DNA of 64,000 nt from Flavobacterium sp. LHD-80 (GCF_030929605.1 NZ_JAVFVS010000007.1:1-64000), one strand, 5' to 3'; positions 8,387-18,067 are shown, numbered from the stretch's first letter. The notes: a model not told the origin generated them from the letters alone. Translations and numbers: made by a program.

Positions 8387-10486
8387 TTATTTTAATATTT
8401 GATATGCAATTAAAGCTGTAAAATAAGCAAGTCCGCTCATAAATACTAACTGCATTGCTGGCCATTTCCAAGTATTGGTTTCTTTTTTAGTAATTGCTAG
8501 TGTACTTGCGCACTGCATCGCAAAAGCATAAAACAGTAATAAAGAAATTCCCGTTGCAAAATTGAATACTTTTTGTCCGGTATCTGGGTGAATTTCTTCT
8601 TGCATTTTGCTTTTTATTGTTGCTTCGTTGTCACTGTCGCCAACACTGTAAATTGTAGCAAGCGTTCCAACGAAAACTTCACGCGCAGCAAACGAACTGA
8701 TTAATGCAATTCCGATTTTCCAATCATAACCCAAAGGAGCGATTGCTGGTTCGATTGCTCTTCCCATTAATCCGATGTATGAATTCTCGAGTTTTTGCGA
8801 ATTGACTTCATTTTCAAACTGAACTTCAGTTAAAGTCGTCGTTGCGAATTTTTCTTTTACGATAGCTTCTGCCTCATTAAAATCTTTTCCTGGTCCGTAT
8901 GAAGCCAAAAACCATAAAATAACAGATATCGCCAAGATGATTTTACCAGCGCCAACAATAAAAGCTTTCGTTTTCTCTACAACATTAATTCCGACGTTTT
9001 TAAAAAGGGGCATTTTGTAATTCGGCATTTCAACAACAAAATAGGTTTTTGACTGAAGTTTTAAAACTTTATTCAAAATATAAGCCGATATAATTGCCGC
9101 AGCAAATCCTAAAACATACAGAAACATCAATGTTAATCCCTGAAGATTTAAAATACCAAAAACACGTGTACTCGGAATCACTAATGAAATGATAATCGCA
9201 TAAACTGGCAATCTTGCAGAACAGGTTGTAAACGGAGTTACTAGAATGGTAATCAAACGTTCTTTCCAGTTTTCGATATTTCGCGTTGCCATAATAGCCG
9301 GAATTGCACAGGCAGTTCCTGAAATTAAAGGAACAACACTTTTTCCTGAAAGCCCGAATTTGCGCATTATTTTATCCATCAAAAATACAACACGGCTCAT
9401 ATAGCCACTTTCTTCCAAAATAGAAATGAACAAGAACAAAAAGGCAATTTGCGGAATAAAGATAATAACCCCACCAATTCCCGGAATGATTCCCTGTGAA
9501 AGCAAATCGGTTAAAATACCGCTTGGCAATTCTTTGGCAGTCCAAGCGCTTAAAGATGCAAAAGTGCTGTCAATGAAATCCATCGGAATGGTTGACCAGC
9601 TGAATATCGATTGGAAAATCAGAAATAATATGGCAAAGAAAATGACGTAACCCCAAACCTTGTGCGTTAAAACGCGATCAATTTTTGCACGAACATCTTT
9701 TGCAATTGAAGCATCGACTTTTAAACCTTCTTTTAAAACATCATTTATAAATTGATAACGCTTGATGGTTTCTTTTTGCTGTAAACGCTTTAATTCCGAA
9801 TGTGATTTGGTAAAAGTGCTTCGAATTTCATTTCGATCTAAATTCGAGAAATTAACGTCTTGCGTAATTACAAGCCATAATTTATATAATAATTGATTCG
9901 GAAAAGCGTGTTGCAACTTTTCAAAATATTCTTCATCAATAACCGAAGCATTTAAACAAGGTTCGTGCGGAATAGTTTTGTACGAAACAATCAATTCTTT
10001 TAAAGCATCAATTCCTAAACCTTTACGTGAACTTACTAATGCGATTTTAGTTTTTAGTTTTTCTTCTAAAAATGGAATATCTAATGAAATTCCTTTGCGT
10101 TCCATACGATCAGACATATTAATGACTAAAATCGTCGGAATCTCAAGGTCTTTTATCTGAGTGTAAATCAGTAAATTTCTTTTCAGGTTTTCAACATCGG
10201 TTACAACTACCGCAACATCGGGATAAAGTTTGTCGTTTTTATTCAGCAAAAGTTCAATAACAACGCTTTCGTCCATTGAGCTGGCATTCAAGCTATAGGT
10301 TCCTGGTAAATCCAGAATATTGGCTTTGATGTTATGCGGAAGTTTACAAAACCCGATTTTTTTCTCAACAGTAATTCCGGGATAATTTCCAACTTGCTGA
10401 TTTAAACCTGTTAATTGATTAAAAACAGAAGTTTTTCCGGTATTTGGATTCCCGATAAGGGCAACATTAATATTTTGAACACTCAT
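8387..10486 (-). CDS. feoB: Ferrous iron transporter FeoB
   Basis: The 699-residue protein has an N-terminal G domain with GNPNTGKTS (P-loop, 12-20), DLPGTYSL (switch II) and NMSD (G4), then a guanine-dissociation-inhibitor-like helical part. The transmembrane domain holds two repeated gate regions (SGTACAIPAIMATRN and the later SFAAREVFVG), with many membrane helices. It moves Fe2+ across the inner membrane with GTP. Its ATG overlaps the feoA stop (TAATG at 10484-10488), so translation is coupled. Length is normal for Bacteroidota. Confidence 0.97.
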   Translation of the reverse strand: MSVQNINVALIGNPNTGKTSVFNQLTGLNQQVGNYPGITVEKKIGFCKLPHNIKANILDLPGTYSLNASSMDESVVIELLLNKNDKLYPDVAVVVTDVENLKRNLLIYTQIKDLEIPTILVINMSDRMERKGISLDIPFLEEKLKTKIALVSSRKGLGIDALKELIVSYKTIPHEPCLNASVIDEEYFEKLQHAFPNQLLYKLWLVITQDVNFSNLDRNEIRSTFTKSHSELKRLQQKETIKRYQFINDVLKEGLKVDASIAKDVRAKIDRVLTHKVWGYVIFFAILFLIFQSIFSWSTIPMDFIDSTFASLSAWTAKELPSGILTDLLSQGIIPGIGGVIIFIPQIAFLFLFISILEESGYMSRVVFLMDKIMRKFGLSGKSVVPLISGTACAIPAIMATRNIENWKERLITILVTPFTTCSARLPVYAIIISLVIPSTRVFGILNLQGLTLMFLYVLGFAAAIISAYILNKVLKLQSKTYFVVEMPNYKMPLFKNVGINVVEKTKAFIVGAGKIILAISVILWFLASYGPGKDFNEAEAIVKEKFATTTLTEVQFENEVNSQKLENSYIGLMGRAIEPAIAPLGYDWKIGIALISSFAAREVFVGTLATIYSVGDSDNEATIKSKMQEEIHPDTGQKVFNFATGISLLLFYAFAMQCASTLAITKKETNTWKWPAMQLVFMSGLAYFTALIAYQILK

Positions 10487-10725
10487 TACAAATTGGTTTT
10501 GATAAGTTCAACTTCAATTTCACGAGCTGTTTCAATACGAATCGCGACGTGCGAACCGTTAATGTCAAGATATAAAGGGTCTCCAAATGGAGCAATTTGT
10601 AGTAATTCGACTTCACTTCCTGGCAAACAACCCATTTCTAATAATTTTAGAGGAATAAGATCGATATCAAAATCTTTGATAATGGCTTTCTCGCCTTTTT
10701 TCAGAGTGTGAATTGTATTTTGCAA
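10486..10725 (-). CDS. feoA: FeoA protein
   Basis: The 79-residue protein is a single FeoA/SH3-like domain (IKDFDIDLIPLKLLEMGCLPG, then a second strand pair and ISREIEVELI-like C-terminus). FeoA is cytoplasmic and needed for full FeoB activity. It is the first gene of feoA-feoB-FeoB-associated protein and has a Bacteroidota promoter just upstream (10751-10779). No clear Fur-type operator overlaps it by eye. Confidence 0.95.
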   Translation of the reverse strand: MQNTIHTLKKGEKAIIKDFDIDLIPLKLLEMGCLPGSEVELLQIAPFGDPLYLDINGSHVAIRIETAREIEVELIKTNL

Positions 10726-10750
10726 GCTTATTTAGATTGAGTTTAGATTG

Positions 10751-10779
10751 CAAAAGTAGGCAATAATTCTTTATTTCAA
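10751..10779 (-). promoter_or_regulatory. Promoter of the feo operon
   Basis: On the minus strand TTG (10777-10779) and TACTTTTG (10751-10758) are separated by 18 nt, which fits the Bacteroidota -33 TTG and -7 TAnnTTTG pattern. The element lies 26 nt upstream of the feoA ATG. Confidence 0.75.
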
Positions 10780-10828
10780 GGCATTTAACACTTTTGAATA
10801 TGCTAAATCTTTCTAAAAATAAGGGATT

Positions 10829-11494
10829 TTACTCTTTGCACAAGAAATCGATGTCTTCTAAAAGACGTTTGATTTCCTCTTTGTTTGTTCCGTCATAAAA
10901 GCCGCGGACACGTCTTTTTTGATCAACCAAAACAAAATTCTCTGTATGTACCATATCATAAAGCTGATCTGGTCTTCCCAATTTTACTGCCAAATAGGAT
11001 TTTCTGGCCATGGTGTAAATTTCTTTTTTATCGCCGGTAACCAAATTCCATTTGCTGTCTACAACGCCATATTTTATTGCATATGCTTTTAAAACAGAAA
11101 CGCTGTCAACCTCAGGGAAAACAGTATGTGAAAGCAACATTACTTTTGGATTGTTTAAAACTGCTTTTTGAACATCAACAAGATTCGTTGACATTTTTGG
11201 GCAAATAGAACCGCAGGTTGTAAAGAAGAAATCGGCAACATAAATTTTCCCTTCATAATTTTTTTGGGTGATGGTGTCGCCATTTTGGTTTACAAAAGAG
11301 AAATCGGCAATCGTGTGGTATTTGCTTTTGTATTGAATAGTGCTGTCTACCAATTCTGGATTTACATCAGATGGATTGTAAATTGGAAGCGTTTTTTGTG
11401 GCTTTAAAGCCGAATAAAATAAAGATATAGTGACAACCGAAAATAGAATTAAAACAATAAAGAATTTGCGGTATTTATATAAAAGCGATTTCAT
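10829..11494 (-). CDS. SCO1/SenC family thioredoxin-like protein
   Basis: The start is taken as ATG at 11494 (221 residues); a longer frame begins with TTG at 11512. One N-terminal membrane anchor (about 8-28) precedes a thioredoxin-fold domain. The copper-ligand pair lies in CGSICP (CxxxC), and the distal His is in DMVHTENFVLVD. SCO proteins deliver copper to the CuA site of cytochrome oxidase. The gene is on the same strand as feo but separated from it by its own promoter, and no oxidase gene is nearby. Confidence 0.9.
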   Translation of the reverse strand: MKSLLYKYRKFFIVLILFSVVTISLFYSALKPQKTLPIYNPSDVNPELVDSTIQYKSKYHTIADFSFVNQNGDTITQKNYEGKIYVADFFFTTCGSICPKMSTNLVDVQKAVLNNPKVMLLSHTVFPEVDSVSVLKAYAIKYGVVDSKWNLVTGDKKEIYTMARKSYLAVKLGRPDQLYDMVHTENFVLVDQKRRVRGFYDGTNKEEIKRLLEDIDFLCKE

Positions 11495-11572
11495 AAAAAT
11501 AATTTGGCGCAAAAATACGAAAAGAGCGTTTTAAAAGCGACGGCTATAACACTTTTTAACAAGGTTTGAGGT

Positions 11573-11765
11573 TTAATCTCGCAAAGTTTAATTTTGAAAT
11601 TAAAGATTAATTTTCAGTTTGTCAGGCTGAGCGAAGTCGAAGCCCCGCAAGTAACTCTGGATGCAAAATCGCCAATCTTTGTGGAGCTGCTAACGAGGCT
11701 TCGACTTCGCTCAGCCTGACAAACGTGTTAAAAATCTTTGCGCCTTCGCGCCTTTGCGAGATTAA
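11573..11765. repeat. Nested palindromic intergenic element (TCAGGCTGAG family)
   Basis: The inner palindrome has perfect 28-nt arms at 11617-11644 and 11697-11724 (core GCTGAGCGAAGTCGAAGCC). It is framed by an outer inverted repeat, TTAATCTCGCAAAG (11573-11586) and CTTTGCGAGATTAA (11752-11765). The element fills most of the gap between the SCO gene and the EamA gene. Related inner palindromes occur at 33391-33467 and 39621-39691. There is no coding frame in it. Confidence 0.95.
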
Positions 11766-11782
11766 ATCGCAATTAATTGTTT

Positions 11783-12754
11783 TCAAACTTTCGGCTTACG
11801 AATCGATTTGTTCACCAAATATATTCCAATCAAAGTAACAATCCCACCAATAATTATGGCTTGCGTAAGCATTTCTCCAAAAATAAAAAACCCTAAAACC
11901 ATCGCAACAATTGGATTGATATAAACATAAATACTGCTGATTTCTGTTGGAAGATGTTGCAACGTGTAGATAAAAGCAATAAAAGTCAAAACGGAACCAA
12001 TAATTACAAGATAGCCAATTGACCACCAAGATTCGGCTGGAATTTCAGATAATGAAATATTCATTCCTAACGGTTCTGTAATTCCAAAAAGTAAAAAACT
12101 GGAAATTAGCATTTGAAGCCCCAAGCTAAAATATGGATTGAAACTCGCTGCTTTTTTCTTGATAAATAAAATTCCGAAAGCCCAAGTAATCGTCGAAACA
12201 ACAGTCAAGAATATTCCGAATTGAAAATCAGGTTTGAAAAATTCCGTCAAATGATCCATAAAAATAATACAAATGCCTCCAAAACTGATGAAAATTCCAG
12301 TTATGGCCAGTTTTGCAACTCTTTCACCATTGAAAAAATTAATGATAATAATCCAAATTGGGAATATAGCACTTATTATGGCGCCCAAACCGCTGCTGAT
12401 GTATTTTACGCCCCAAGTGCTTAGTCCATTACTGCACACAAAATTCAAAAAAGCCAGAATCAGAATGGTAATCCATTGTTTTCCTTTTGGCCAAGGTTCT
12501 TTTTTCAGAAGAAAATAACCAACATAAATTAGTCCCGCTAAAAATTGACGAATCATGGCTAATTGAAGCGCCGGCATGTGTTTTACACCTTCTTTTGATG
12601 CAAGCCAAGTTGTTCCCCAACCAAAACTTACCCAGCACAAAGCCAGAATTGGAAGTCCAATTATTTCAATTTTTCCTGAAACGGCATTCTGAATTTTTGC
12701 TTTCACTTTTCTGTTTTTTCTTTTGACAAATATTCCAAAAACAATTTCAAACAT
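11783..12754 (-). CDS. EamA/DMT family transporter
   Basis: ATG at 12754 gives 323 residues; the frame also opens upstream with TTG at 12772. After a basic N-terminus, ten hydrophobic helices form two EamA repeats: the first (about 35-165) starts with ILALCWVSFGWGTTWLA, the second (about 180-315) ends with IIIGGIVTLIGIYLV. Members of this family export metabolites such as amino acids or nucleosides, but the substrate cannot be read from the sequence. It is a single-gene unit facing away from the M13 peptidase gene. Confidence 0.9.
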   Translation of the reverse strand: MFEIVFGIFVKRKNRKVKAKIQNAVSGKIEIIGLPILALCWVSFGWGTTWLASKEGVKHMPALQLAMIRQFLAGLIYVGYFLLKKEPWPKGKQWITILILAFLNFVCSNGLSTWGVKYISSGLGAIISAIFPIWIIIINFFNGERVAKLAITGIFISFGGICIIFMDHLTEFFKPDFQFGIFLTVVSTITWAFGILFIKKKAASFNPYFSLGLQMLISSFLLFGITEPLGMNISLSEIPAESWWSIGYLVIIGSVLTFIAFIYTLQHLPTEISSIYVYINPIVAMVLGFFIFGEMLTQAIIIGGIVTLIGIYLVNKSIRKPKV

Positions 12755-12908
12755 TGGGTATAAATCGCACAAATTATTGATGAAAGTTTTAACTGCATTC
12801 CATTCTAATAATGAATATTAGATTTCAGCTTTAATTATTGGAAAATTTTAACATAATATTCAAAATAATAACAATACGTTTGTATATATACTAAAACAAT
12901 AAATTATA

Positions 12909-14969
12909 ATGATTAAAAAGCTTACTAAACCTATGTTTTGTGTAGTTTCTGCAATGTTTTCATTAACTGCAGTTCAAGCTCAAGATGCAAAACCAAAAGA
13001 ACCAGGTATCAATATTGCAAATATGGATACAAAAGTGAGTCCGGGTCAGGACTTTTTTCGTTATGTAAACGGAGCTTGGCTTGACAAGACTGAAATTCCT
13101 AGTGATAGAAATTCATGGGGAAGTTTTAATGAATTACGTCAAAAAACAGACGAGAATTCTCTAGCTATTTTGAAAGAAGCTTCGAAAGATCCGAAGTATA
13201 AATCAAACACTGATCAAGGTAAAGCAATCGCTTTGTTCAACACTATCTTGGATACTGTTGGAAGAAACAAAAGAGGCGTTACACAGCTTCAACCTTATTT
13301 GAAGAAAATCGATGCAATTAAAAATGTAGCCGATCTTCAAAATTATATTACTGAAATGCAACTTTCTGGCGGATCAGGTTTCTTTGGAGTTTATGTTGGT
13401 GCTGATGCTAAAAACAGTAACAAAAATTCTGTAAGCTTAAGCCCGGGTACTTTAGGATTATCTGATAAAGATTACTACAATTCAGATGATAAAGATTCTA
13501 AAGAAAAACGTGAGAAATATGAACTTCACGTTGCTCGTATGATGCAATTCATTGGAGAATCTCCTGCAAAAGCTAAAGAAAGTGCAAAACAAATTTTAGC
13601 TTTAGAAGTTGAAATGTCTGCGCCAAGATTGGATCGTGTTGAAAGAAGAGACAGAAGAAAACAATACAATCCAACAGCTGTTGCTGATTTGAAAAAGAAT
13701 ACGCCATCTATTCAGTGGGAAAAATATTTCACTGGAATTGGAATGGCAAAATTAGATACTGTAAATGTGGCGCAGCCTCGTTACATGATCGCTTTAGAAA
13801 AGACTTTTACTGAAAAGAAAGTAGAAGCTTGGAAAGAGTACTTAAAATGGTCATTATTAAACAGAGCGGCTTCAACTTTGACTACAGAGATTGAAAACGC
13901 AAACTTTGATTTTTACGGAAAAACATTAACTGGAGCTTTAAAACAGCGTCCACGTGAGGAAGTTGCTTTGCAAGTAATCAATGGAGCAACTGGTGAAGCT
14001 TTAGGAAAACTTTACGTAGAGAAATTGTTCCCTGCTGAAGCAAAAGCAAAAGCAAAAGACATGATTGCAAATGTAATGTTGGCTTATGAAAACAGAATCA
14101 ATGCTTTGCCTTGGATGTCTGCTGAAACTAAAGTGAAAGCTATTGAAAAATTAAAAAAATTAACGGTTAAAATTGGATATCCTGATAAATGGAAAGATTA
14201 TTCAAAATTAGAGCTTAAAGACGTTAAAGAAGGTGGTACTTATTTTGATAATATGAAAAATATTTCAAAATGGGCTTATGCAGACAATTTAGCTAAACTA
14301 GGAAAACCAGTTGATAAAACAGAGTGGGGAATGTCTCCGCAAACAGTTAATGCTTATTTCAACCCATCTTACAACGAGATTGTTTTCCCAGCGGCAATTT
14401 TACAACCGCCATTTTACAATTACCAAGCTGATGCTGCTGTAAATTATGGTGGAATTGGAGCTGTAATTGGTCACGAAATCTCTCACGGGTTTGATGATTC
14501 TGGTGCTCGTTACAATGCAGACGGAAATCTTGTTGACTGGTGGACAGCTGACGATTTAAAACAATTTACTGCTCTTGGAGGTGAATTAGCAGCTCAATAC
14601 AGCGCTTTAGAGCCATTGCCAGGAATTCACGTTGATGGTAAATTTACTTTAGGTGAAAATATTGGTGATTTAGGAGGAACAAACGCAGCTTATGATGGAT
14701 TACAATTGTATTTGAAAGCAAACGGAAATCCTGGATTAATTGATGGTTTCACACCAGAACAACGTTTCTTTATTTCTTGGGCTACAGTTTGGAGAACAAA
14801 ATCTAGAGACGAAGCAATTAAAAGCCAAGTTAAAACTGATCCGCATTCTCCAGGAATGTACAGAGCAGTTGTGCCAATTCAAAACTTAGATTCATTTTAC
14901 CAAGCATTCGGAATTAAAAAAGGAGATGCTATGTATGTTGAACCAGACAAAAGAGTTAAAATCTGGTAA
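12909..14969 (+). CDS. M13 family zinc metallopeptidase (neprilysin/PepO type)
   Basis: The 686-residue protein has a signal peptide (about 1-24), the M13 N-terminal domain (opening GQDFFRYVNGAW) and the catalytic domain. The zinc motif is HEISH within VIGHEISHGFDD, and the third ligand Glu lies in GENIGDLGG. NAYFNPSYNEIVFPA is the substrate-binding strand. It should cleave peptides in the periplasm or outside. A candidate -7 element TACGTTTG lies at 12875-12882, 27 nt before the ATG. It is a monocistronic gene ended by a strong shared terminator. Confidence 0.95.
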   Translation: MIKKLTKPMFCVVSAMFSLTAVQAQDAKPKEPGINIANMDTKVSPGQDFFRYVNGAWLDKTEIPSDRNSWGSFNELRQKTDENSLAILKEASKDPKYKSNTDQGKAIALFNTILDTVGRNKRGVTQLQPYLKKIDAIKNVADLQNYITEMQLSGGSGFFGVYVGADAKNSNKNSVSLSPGTLGLSDKDYYNSDDKDSKEKREKYELHVARMMQFIGESPAKAKESAKQILALEVEMSAPRLDRVERRDRRKQYNPTAVADLKKNTPSIQWEKYFTGIGMAKLDTVNVAQPRYMIALEKTFTEKKVEAWKEYLKWSLLNRAASTLTTEIENANFDFYGKTLTGALKQRPREEVALQVINGATGEALGKLYVEKLFPAEAKAKAKDMIANVMLAYENRINALPWMSAETKVKAIEKLKKLTVKIGYPDKWKDYSKLELKDVKEGGTYFDNMKNISKWAYADNLAKLGKPVDKTEWGMSPQTVNAYFNPSYNEIVFPAAILQPPFYNYQADAAVNYGGIGAVIGHEISHGFDDSGARYNADGNLVDWWTADDLKQFTALGGELAAQYSALEPLPGIHVDGKFTLGENIGDLGGTNAAYDGLQLYLKANGNPGLIDGFTPEQRFFISWATVWRTKSRDEAIKSQVKTDPHSPGMYRAVVPIQNLDSFYQAFGIKKGDAMYVEPDKRVKIW

Positions 14970-14982
14970 TCTTATAAAAAGT

Positions 14983-15009
14983 AAAACGGCGCTTATTAAG
15001 CGCCGTTTT
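14983..15009. terminator. Bidirectional terminator after M13 gene
   Basis: AAAACGGCGCTTA and TAAGCGCCGTTTT form a perfect stem between the convergent M13 peptidase and GyrI-like genes, only 14 and 6 nt from the two stop codons. Confidence 0.93.
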
Positions 15010-15014
15010 TATTT

Positions 15015-15464
15015 CTATTTAATTGCAATGTAAATGTCAACTTCTGCATTTTCGGGATTTTGCGCCTTTTCGCCATATACTTCAAAATCACTTGTGAATG
15101 TTCTTTCTAGATTGGATTCCCATATTTTGAGCCATTCGTTGTATACAATTCCATTTGCAAGATTCCCTTTGGCAACGAATTTTTCATATTGCTGAGGATC
15201 AATTGTCTTTCCTGTCATTTCTGATGGAATTTTATCTAAATTTTCTACTACGCATCCCAAAATGGTTGTATAAGGTTTTGTGTAATCCTTTTCATAATCG
15301 GTGTAAATTGAAAGAATGTCGTTGTTTACTTTATTCGGAATCCTTTCAGCAATATTTTCTGATATAAATTTGTTCCAAAGATCTGGAATGTCTTTTGTAG
15401 ATTGTCCGTTTTCATTTGTTGTTCGTACCGAAATGCCAATTACGCTGAATTTTTGATTATACAT
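15015..15464 (-). CDS. GyrI-like / effector-binding domain protein
   Basis: The 149-residue protein is a lone GyrI-like domain (the ligand-binding fold of AraC-type BmrR/Rob regulators and of SbmC). Typical parts are DIPDLWNKFISE near residue 25, SIYTDYEKDYTKPYTTILGC in the middle, NEWLKIWES near 110 and a final DVDIYIAIK-like strand. There is no DNA-binding domain. Such free-standing proteins bind or hydrolyse small toxic or amphipathic compounds. No partner gene is nearby. Confidence 0.82.
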   Translation of the reverse strand: MYNQKFSVIGISVRTTNENGQSTKDIPDLWNKFISENIAERIPNKVNNDILSIYTDYEKDYTKPYTTILGCVVENLDKIPSEMTGKTIDPQQYEKFVAKGNLANGIVYNEWLKIWESNLERTFTSDFEVYGEKAQNPENAEVDIYIAIK

Positions 15465-15554
15465 AGTATTTTAATTTATTTGTGATGAAACAAAATTAAA
15501 ACCGAGTTGTGACAACAGTATGTCAGCAACTGCAATTGATTTCAAAACAAAAAC

Positions 15555-15584
15555 GAAAAAGACGCTTATTTAGCGCCCTTTTTT
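15555..15584 (-). terminator. Terminator after cytochrome c gene
   Basis: An imperfect stem pairs AAAAAGACGCTTA with TAGCGCCCTTTTT around a small loop. It lies 20-50 nt beyond the minus-strand cytochrome stop, with a T-run on that strand. Confidence 0.65.
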
Positions 15585-15603
15585 GTTTAAATGATATTTT
15601 GTT

Positions 15604-16011
15604 TTATTTCGAATAACTGTAAATATAAGCTTCAATTGCTATTAATTCTTCATCAGACATTTCTTTGGTAATTGCAAAATTTGTCTGCATTACTGCAAAC
15701 TGACTCGGATCAACAATTGGATCTGCGTTTCCTTTCAAGAAAGTGGTGATGTCACCTTTTTTGTCTTTGTAGATTTTTGCTATTTCCTTAATGCTTGGGC
15801 CAATAACTTTTTGATCCGGCTGATGACATGAAGTACAATTTCCTCTTCCTTCAAAAATTTCTTTTCCTAAATCTAATGGAGTTTTGGCTTTCGCCGATTC
15901 TCCTTCTGCAGAAGTTGTCGTACTTTCAGTTGATTTTCCAAATGGTTCTTGACTCTCTTTTTTGCATGAAGCAAATGCCATAACAGCGGCTAAGAATACT
16001 GCTTTTTTCAT
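15604..16011 (-). CDS. Lipid-anchored monoheme cytochrome c
   Basis: The 135-residue protein has a lipobox ending at Cys16 (AFASC), a low-complexity Ser/Thr/Glu linker (about 25-45) and one class I cytochrome c domain. The heme site is Cys59-Thr-Ser-Cys62-His63, and a C-terminal Met in the VMQTNF or KEMSDE region could be the sixth ligand. It probably carries electrons in the periplasm. It starts 1 nt after the hemB stop codon, so a heme-binding protein is co-transcribed with a heme-synthesis gene. Confidence 0.92.
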   Translation of the reverse strand: MKKAVFLAAVMAFASCKKESQEPFGKSTESTTTSAEGESAKAKTPLDLGKEIFEGRGNCTSCHQPDQKVIGPSIKEIAKIYKDKKGDITTFLKGNADPIVDPSQFAVMQTNFAITKEMSDEELIAIEAYIYSYSK

Positions 16012-16012
16012 G

Positions 16013-17008
16013 TTATTTATTTAAAATTACAGCAGCTTCTTTTGCAAAGTAAGTCGAGATCAAGCTTGCGCCTGCTCTTTTGATGCACATTAATTGTTCC
16101 ATCATAATTTTATCATTATCCAGCCAACCTCTTTCGGCCGCCGCTTTGATCATCGCATATTCTCCGGAAACATGATAAACTGTTACTGGAACATTTACAG
16201 CATTTTTTACTTCACGCACAATATCCAAATAGGCAATTCCAGGTTTTACCATAACCATATCTGCACCTTCTTCAACATCAGATAATGCTTCTTTTATTGC
16301 TTCAATGCGGTTGGCATAATCCATTTGGTATGTTTTTTTGTCTTTTGGAACGGCAACATCAGCTTCTTTTGGAGCAGAATCTAAAGCATCACGAAAAGGG
16401 CCATAAAATGCCGAAGCATATTTTGCCGAGTAACTCATGATTCCTACATTATGAAATCCCGCATTATCCAAACCTTCTCTCAAACGTAAAACACGTCCAT
16501 CCATCATATCGCTCGGCGCAACAAAATCGGCACCAGCCTCAGCATGAGAAACAGCCATTTTTACTAAAGCGTCTACAGTGCTGTCATTTTCTACATCACC
16601 GTTTGCTATAATTCCGTCATGACCATAAATCGAGTACGGATCAAGCGCTACATCAGGCATTACAATCATTTCCGGACAAGCGACTTTGATAGCGCGAATT
16701 GCTTGTTGCATTAAACCATCTTTGTTCCAGGCTTCTTTACCTGTATTGTCTTTTAAGTTTTCGCTGACTTTTACATAAATGTTAACGGCACGAATACCTA
16801 AAGCATAAATTTCTTTAACTTCTTCAACTGTTAGATCAATTGACCTACGGTAAATTCCTGGCATTGATGGAATTTCAACTTTTATATTTTTGCCTTCAGC
16901 AATAAACATTGGAAACATGAAGTCTGATGGACTTAAACTGGTTTCGCGAACTAACGAACGAATTGATTCATTTACTCTTAATCGTCTGCCTCTGTGTAAT
17001 GGGAACAT
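16013..17008 (-). CDS. hemB: Delta-aminolevulinic acid dehydratase (porphobilinogen synthase)
   Basis: The 331-residue protein condenses two 5-aminolevulinate molecules into porphobilinogen. The two Schiff-base lysines sit in SYSAKYASAFYGPF and VMVKPGIAYLD. At the metal site, where zinc enzymes carry a cluster of three cysteines, this protein reads DVALDPYSIYGHDGI with no cysteine. That is the pattern of magnesium-type enzymes. It heads a two-gene unit with a cytochrome c gene. The gap upstream (17009-17101) holds a few GTTTCAGG words. Confidence 0.96.
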   Translation of the reverse strand: MFPLHRGRRLRVNESIRSLVRETSLSPSDFMFPMFIAEGKNIKVEIPSMPGIYRRSIDLTVEEVKEIYALGIRAVNIYVKVSENLKDNTGKEAWNKDGLMQQAIRAIKVACPEMIVMPDVALDPYSIYGHDGIIANGDVENDSTVDALVKMAVSHAEAGADFVAPSDMMDGRVLRLREGLDNAGFHNVGIMSYSAKYASAFYGPFRDALDSAPKEADVAVPKDKKTYQMDYANRIEAIKEALSDVEEGADMVMVKPGIAYLDIVREVKNAVNVPVTVYHVSGEYAMIKAAAERGWLDNDKIMMEQLMCIKRAGASLISTYFAKEAAVILNK

Positions 17009-17101
17009 TCTTTTTTTGTTTAAAGTTTCAGGTTTCAGGTTTTTATGCTGAAACCGAATAGTGTTATTGTAATTTTATTTTTTGCTTTTATTTTGAACTT
17101 T

Positions 17102-18004
17102 CTATGTTATAGAAGCTTCGTAAATTTCTTTAATGGTTTGACCTATTTTAGCGTTAAAGTCATTATCTGATTGATCTGCAGAAAGTCCTTCAGATAAAGC
17201 TCTGGAGAAACTGGCAATCAATCCGTGGTTTGCTGCTAATTTTTGATTGGCTTCGTCTTGTCCGTATCCGCCGGATAATGCAACAACGCGCACAACATGA
17301 GGATCTGACATTAATTCTTTGTAAAAATCATTCACCGTCGGAATGGATAATTTCAGCATCACTTTTACATCTTTATCTAATAAGCTAAGCTGTTTTTTGA
17401 TTTCTTCTTTTAGAATTTCTTCTGATTTTTCTTTATCAGCACTGTAAATGTCAACTTCAGGTTCAATAATCGGAATTAATCCTTTTTCGAAAATCTGCAA
17501 ACCAACTGCAAATTGCTGTTCTACAACTTCTCGAATTCCGGCTGGATTGGCTTCTTTAATAACCGAACGCATTTTGGTGCCAAAAACATTTCGTTCTACA
17601 GCTCTTGTAAGCAATTCATCCAAATTAGAAATCGGCTTCATGATTTGAACTCCGTTGTTTAAATCAGCAAGCCCTTTATCTACTTTTAAAAACGGAACTA
17701 TATTTTTCTTTTCCCATAAATAATCGGCTGTCCATTGTCCGTCGATTTTGCGGTCCATTGTATTTTCGAATAAAATAGCGCCTAAAATATAGTCGCTGTC
17801 GAAAGCTGGACTTTTAATAATTCGCGTTCGCATTTCATGAACAAGTGTGTACATTTCCTCTTCATTTGCATAACTGCTTTCCTGTACGCCGTATTGTGCT
17901 AAAGCTTTTGGAGTGCTTCCGCCACTTTGATCAAGTGCGGCGATAAAGCCTTTTCCGGAATGCATACGATTTAATTGTGCCGTTTTTATATCTTTCTTTT
18001 CCAT
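17102..18004 (-). CDS. Fructose-bisphosphate aldolase, class I
   Basis: The 300-residue protein matches the short bacterial class I aldolases. It opens with a [19 protein letters not shown] block, has [17 protein letters not shown] (substrate-side Lys), IEPEVDI and VMLKLSIP (Schiff-base Lys region), and ends with SALSEGL-like helices. It splits fructose 1,6-bisphosphate into two triose phosphates without a metal. It is a single gene placed between hemB and the outer-membrane gene, apparently not part of either pathway. Confidence 0.92.
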   Translation of the reverse strand: MEKKDIKTAQLNRMHSGKGFIAALDQSGGSTPKALAQYGVQESSYANEEEMYTLVHEMRTRIIKSPAFDSDYILGAILFENTMDRKIDGQWTADYLWEKKNIVPFLKVDKGLADLNNGVQIMKPISNLDELLTRAVERNVFGTKMRSVIKEANPAGIREVVEQQFAVGLQIFEKGLIPIIEPEVDIYSADKEKSEEILKEEIKKQLSLLDKDVKVMLKLSIPTVNDFYKELMSDPHVVRVVALSGGYGQDEANQKLAANHGLIASFSRALSEGLSADQSDNDFNAKIGQTIKEIYEASIT

Positions 18005-18067
18005 AATAATAATTTTTAATTATTAGAAATCCCTGCTTATGCTTGTTTTTGCTATTTTGAAGCCTTT

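Noticed and set aside
10415..10711. Plus-strand frame of 98 codons over feoA/feoB
   Set aside because: It is antisense to two well-supported, translationally coupled genes and has no recognisable product.
12221..12726. Plus-strand frames opposite the EamA gene
   Set aside because: They lie antisense to ten well-formed membrane helices and show no family features.
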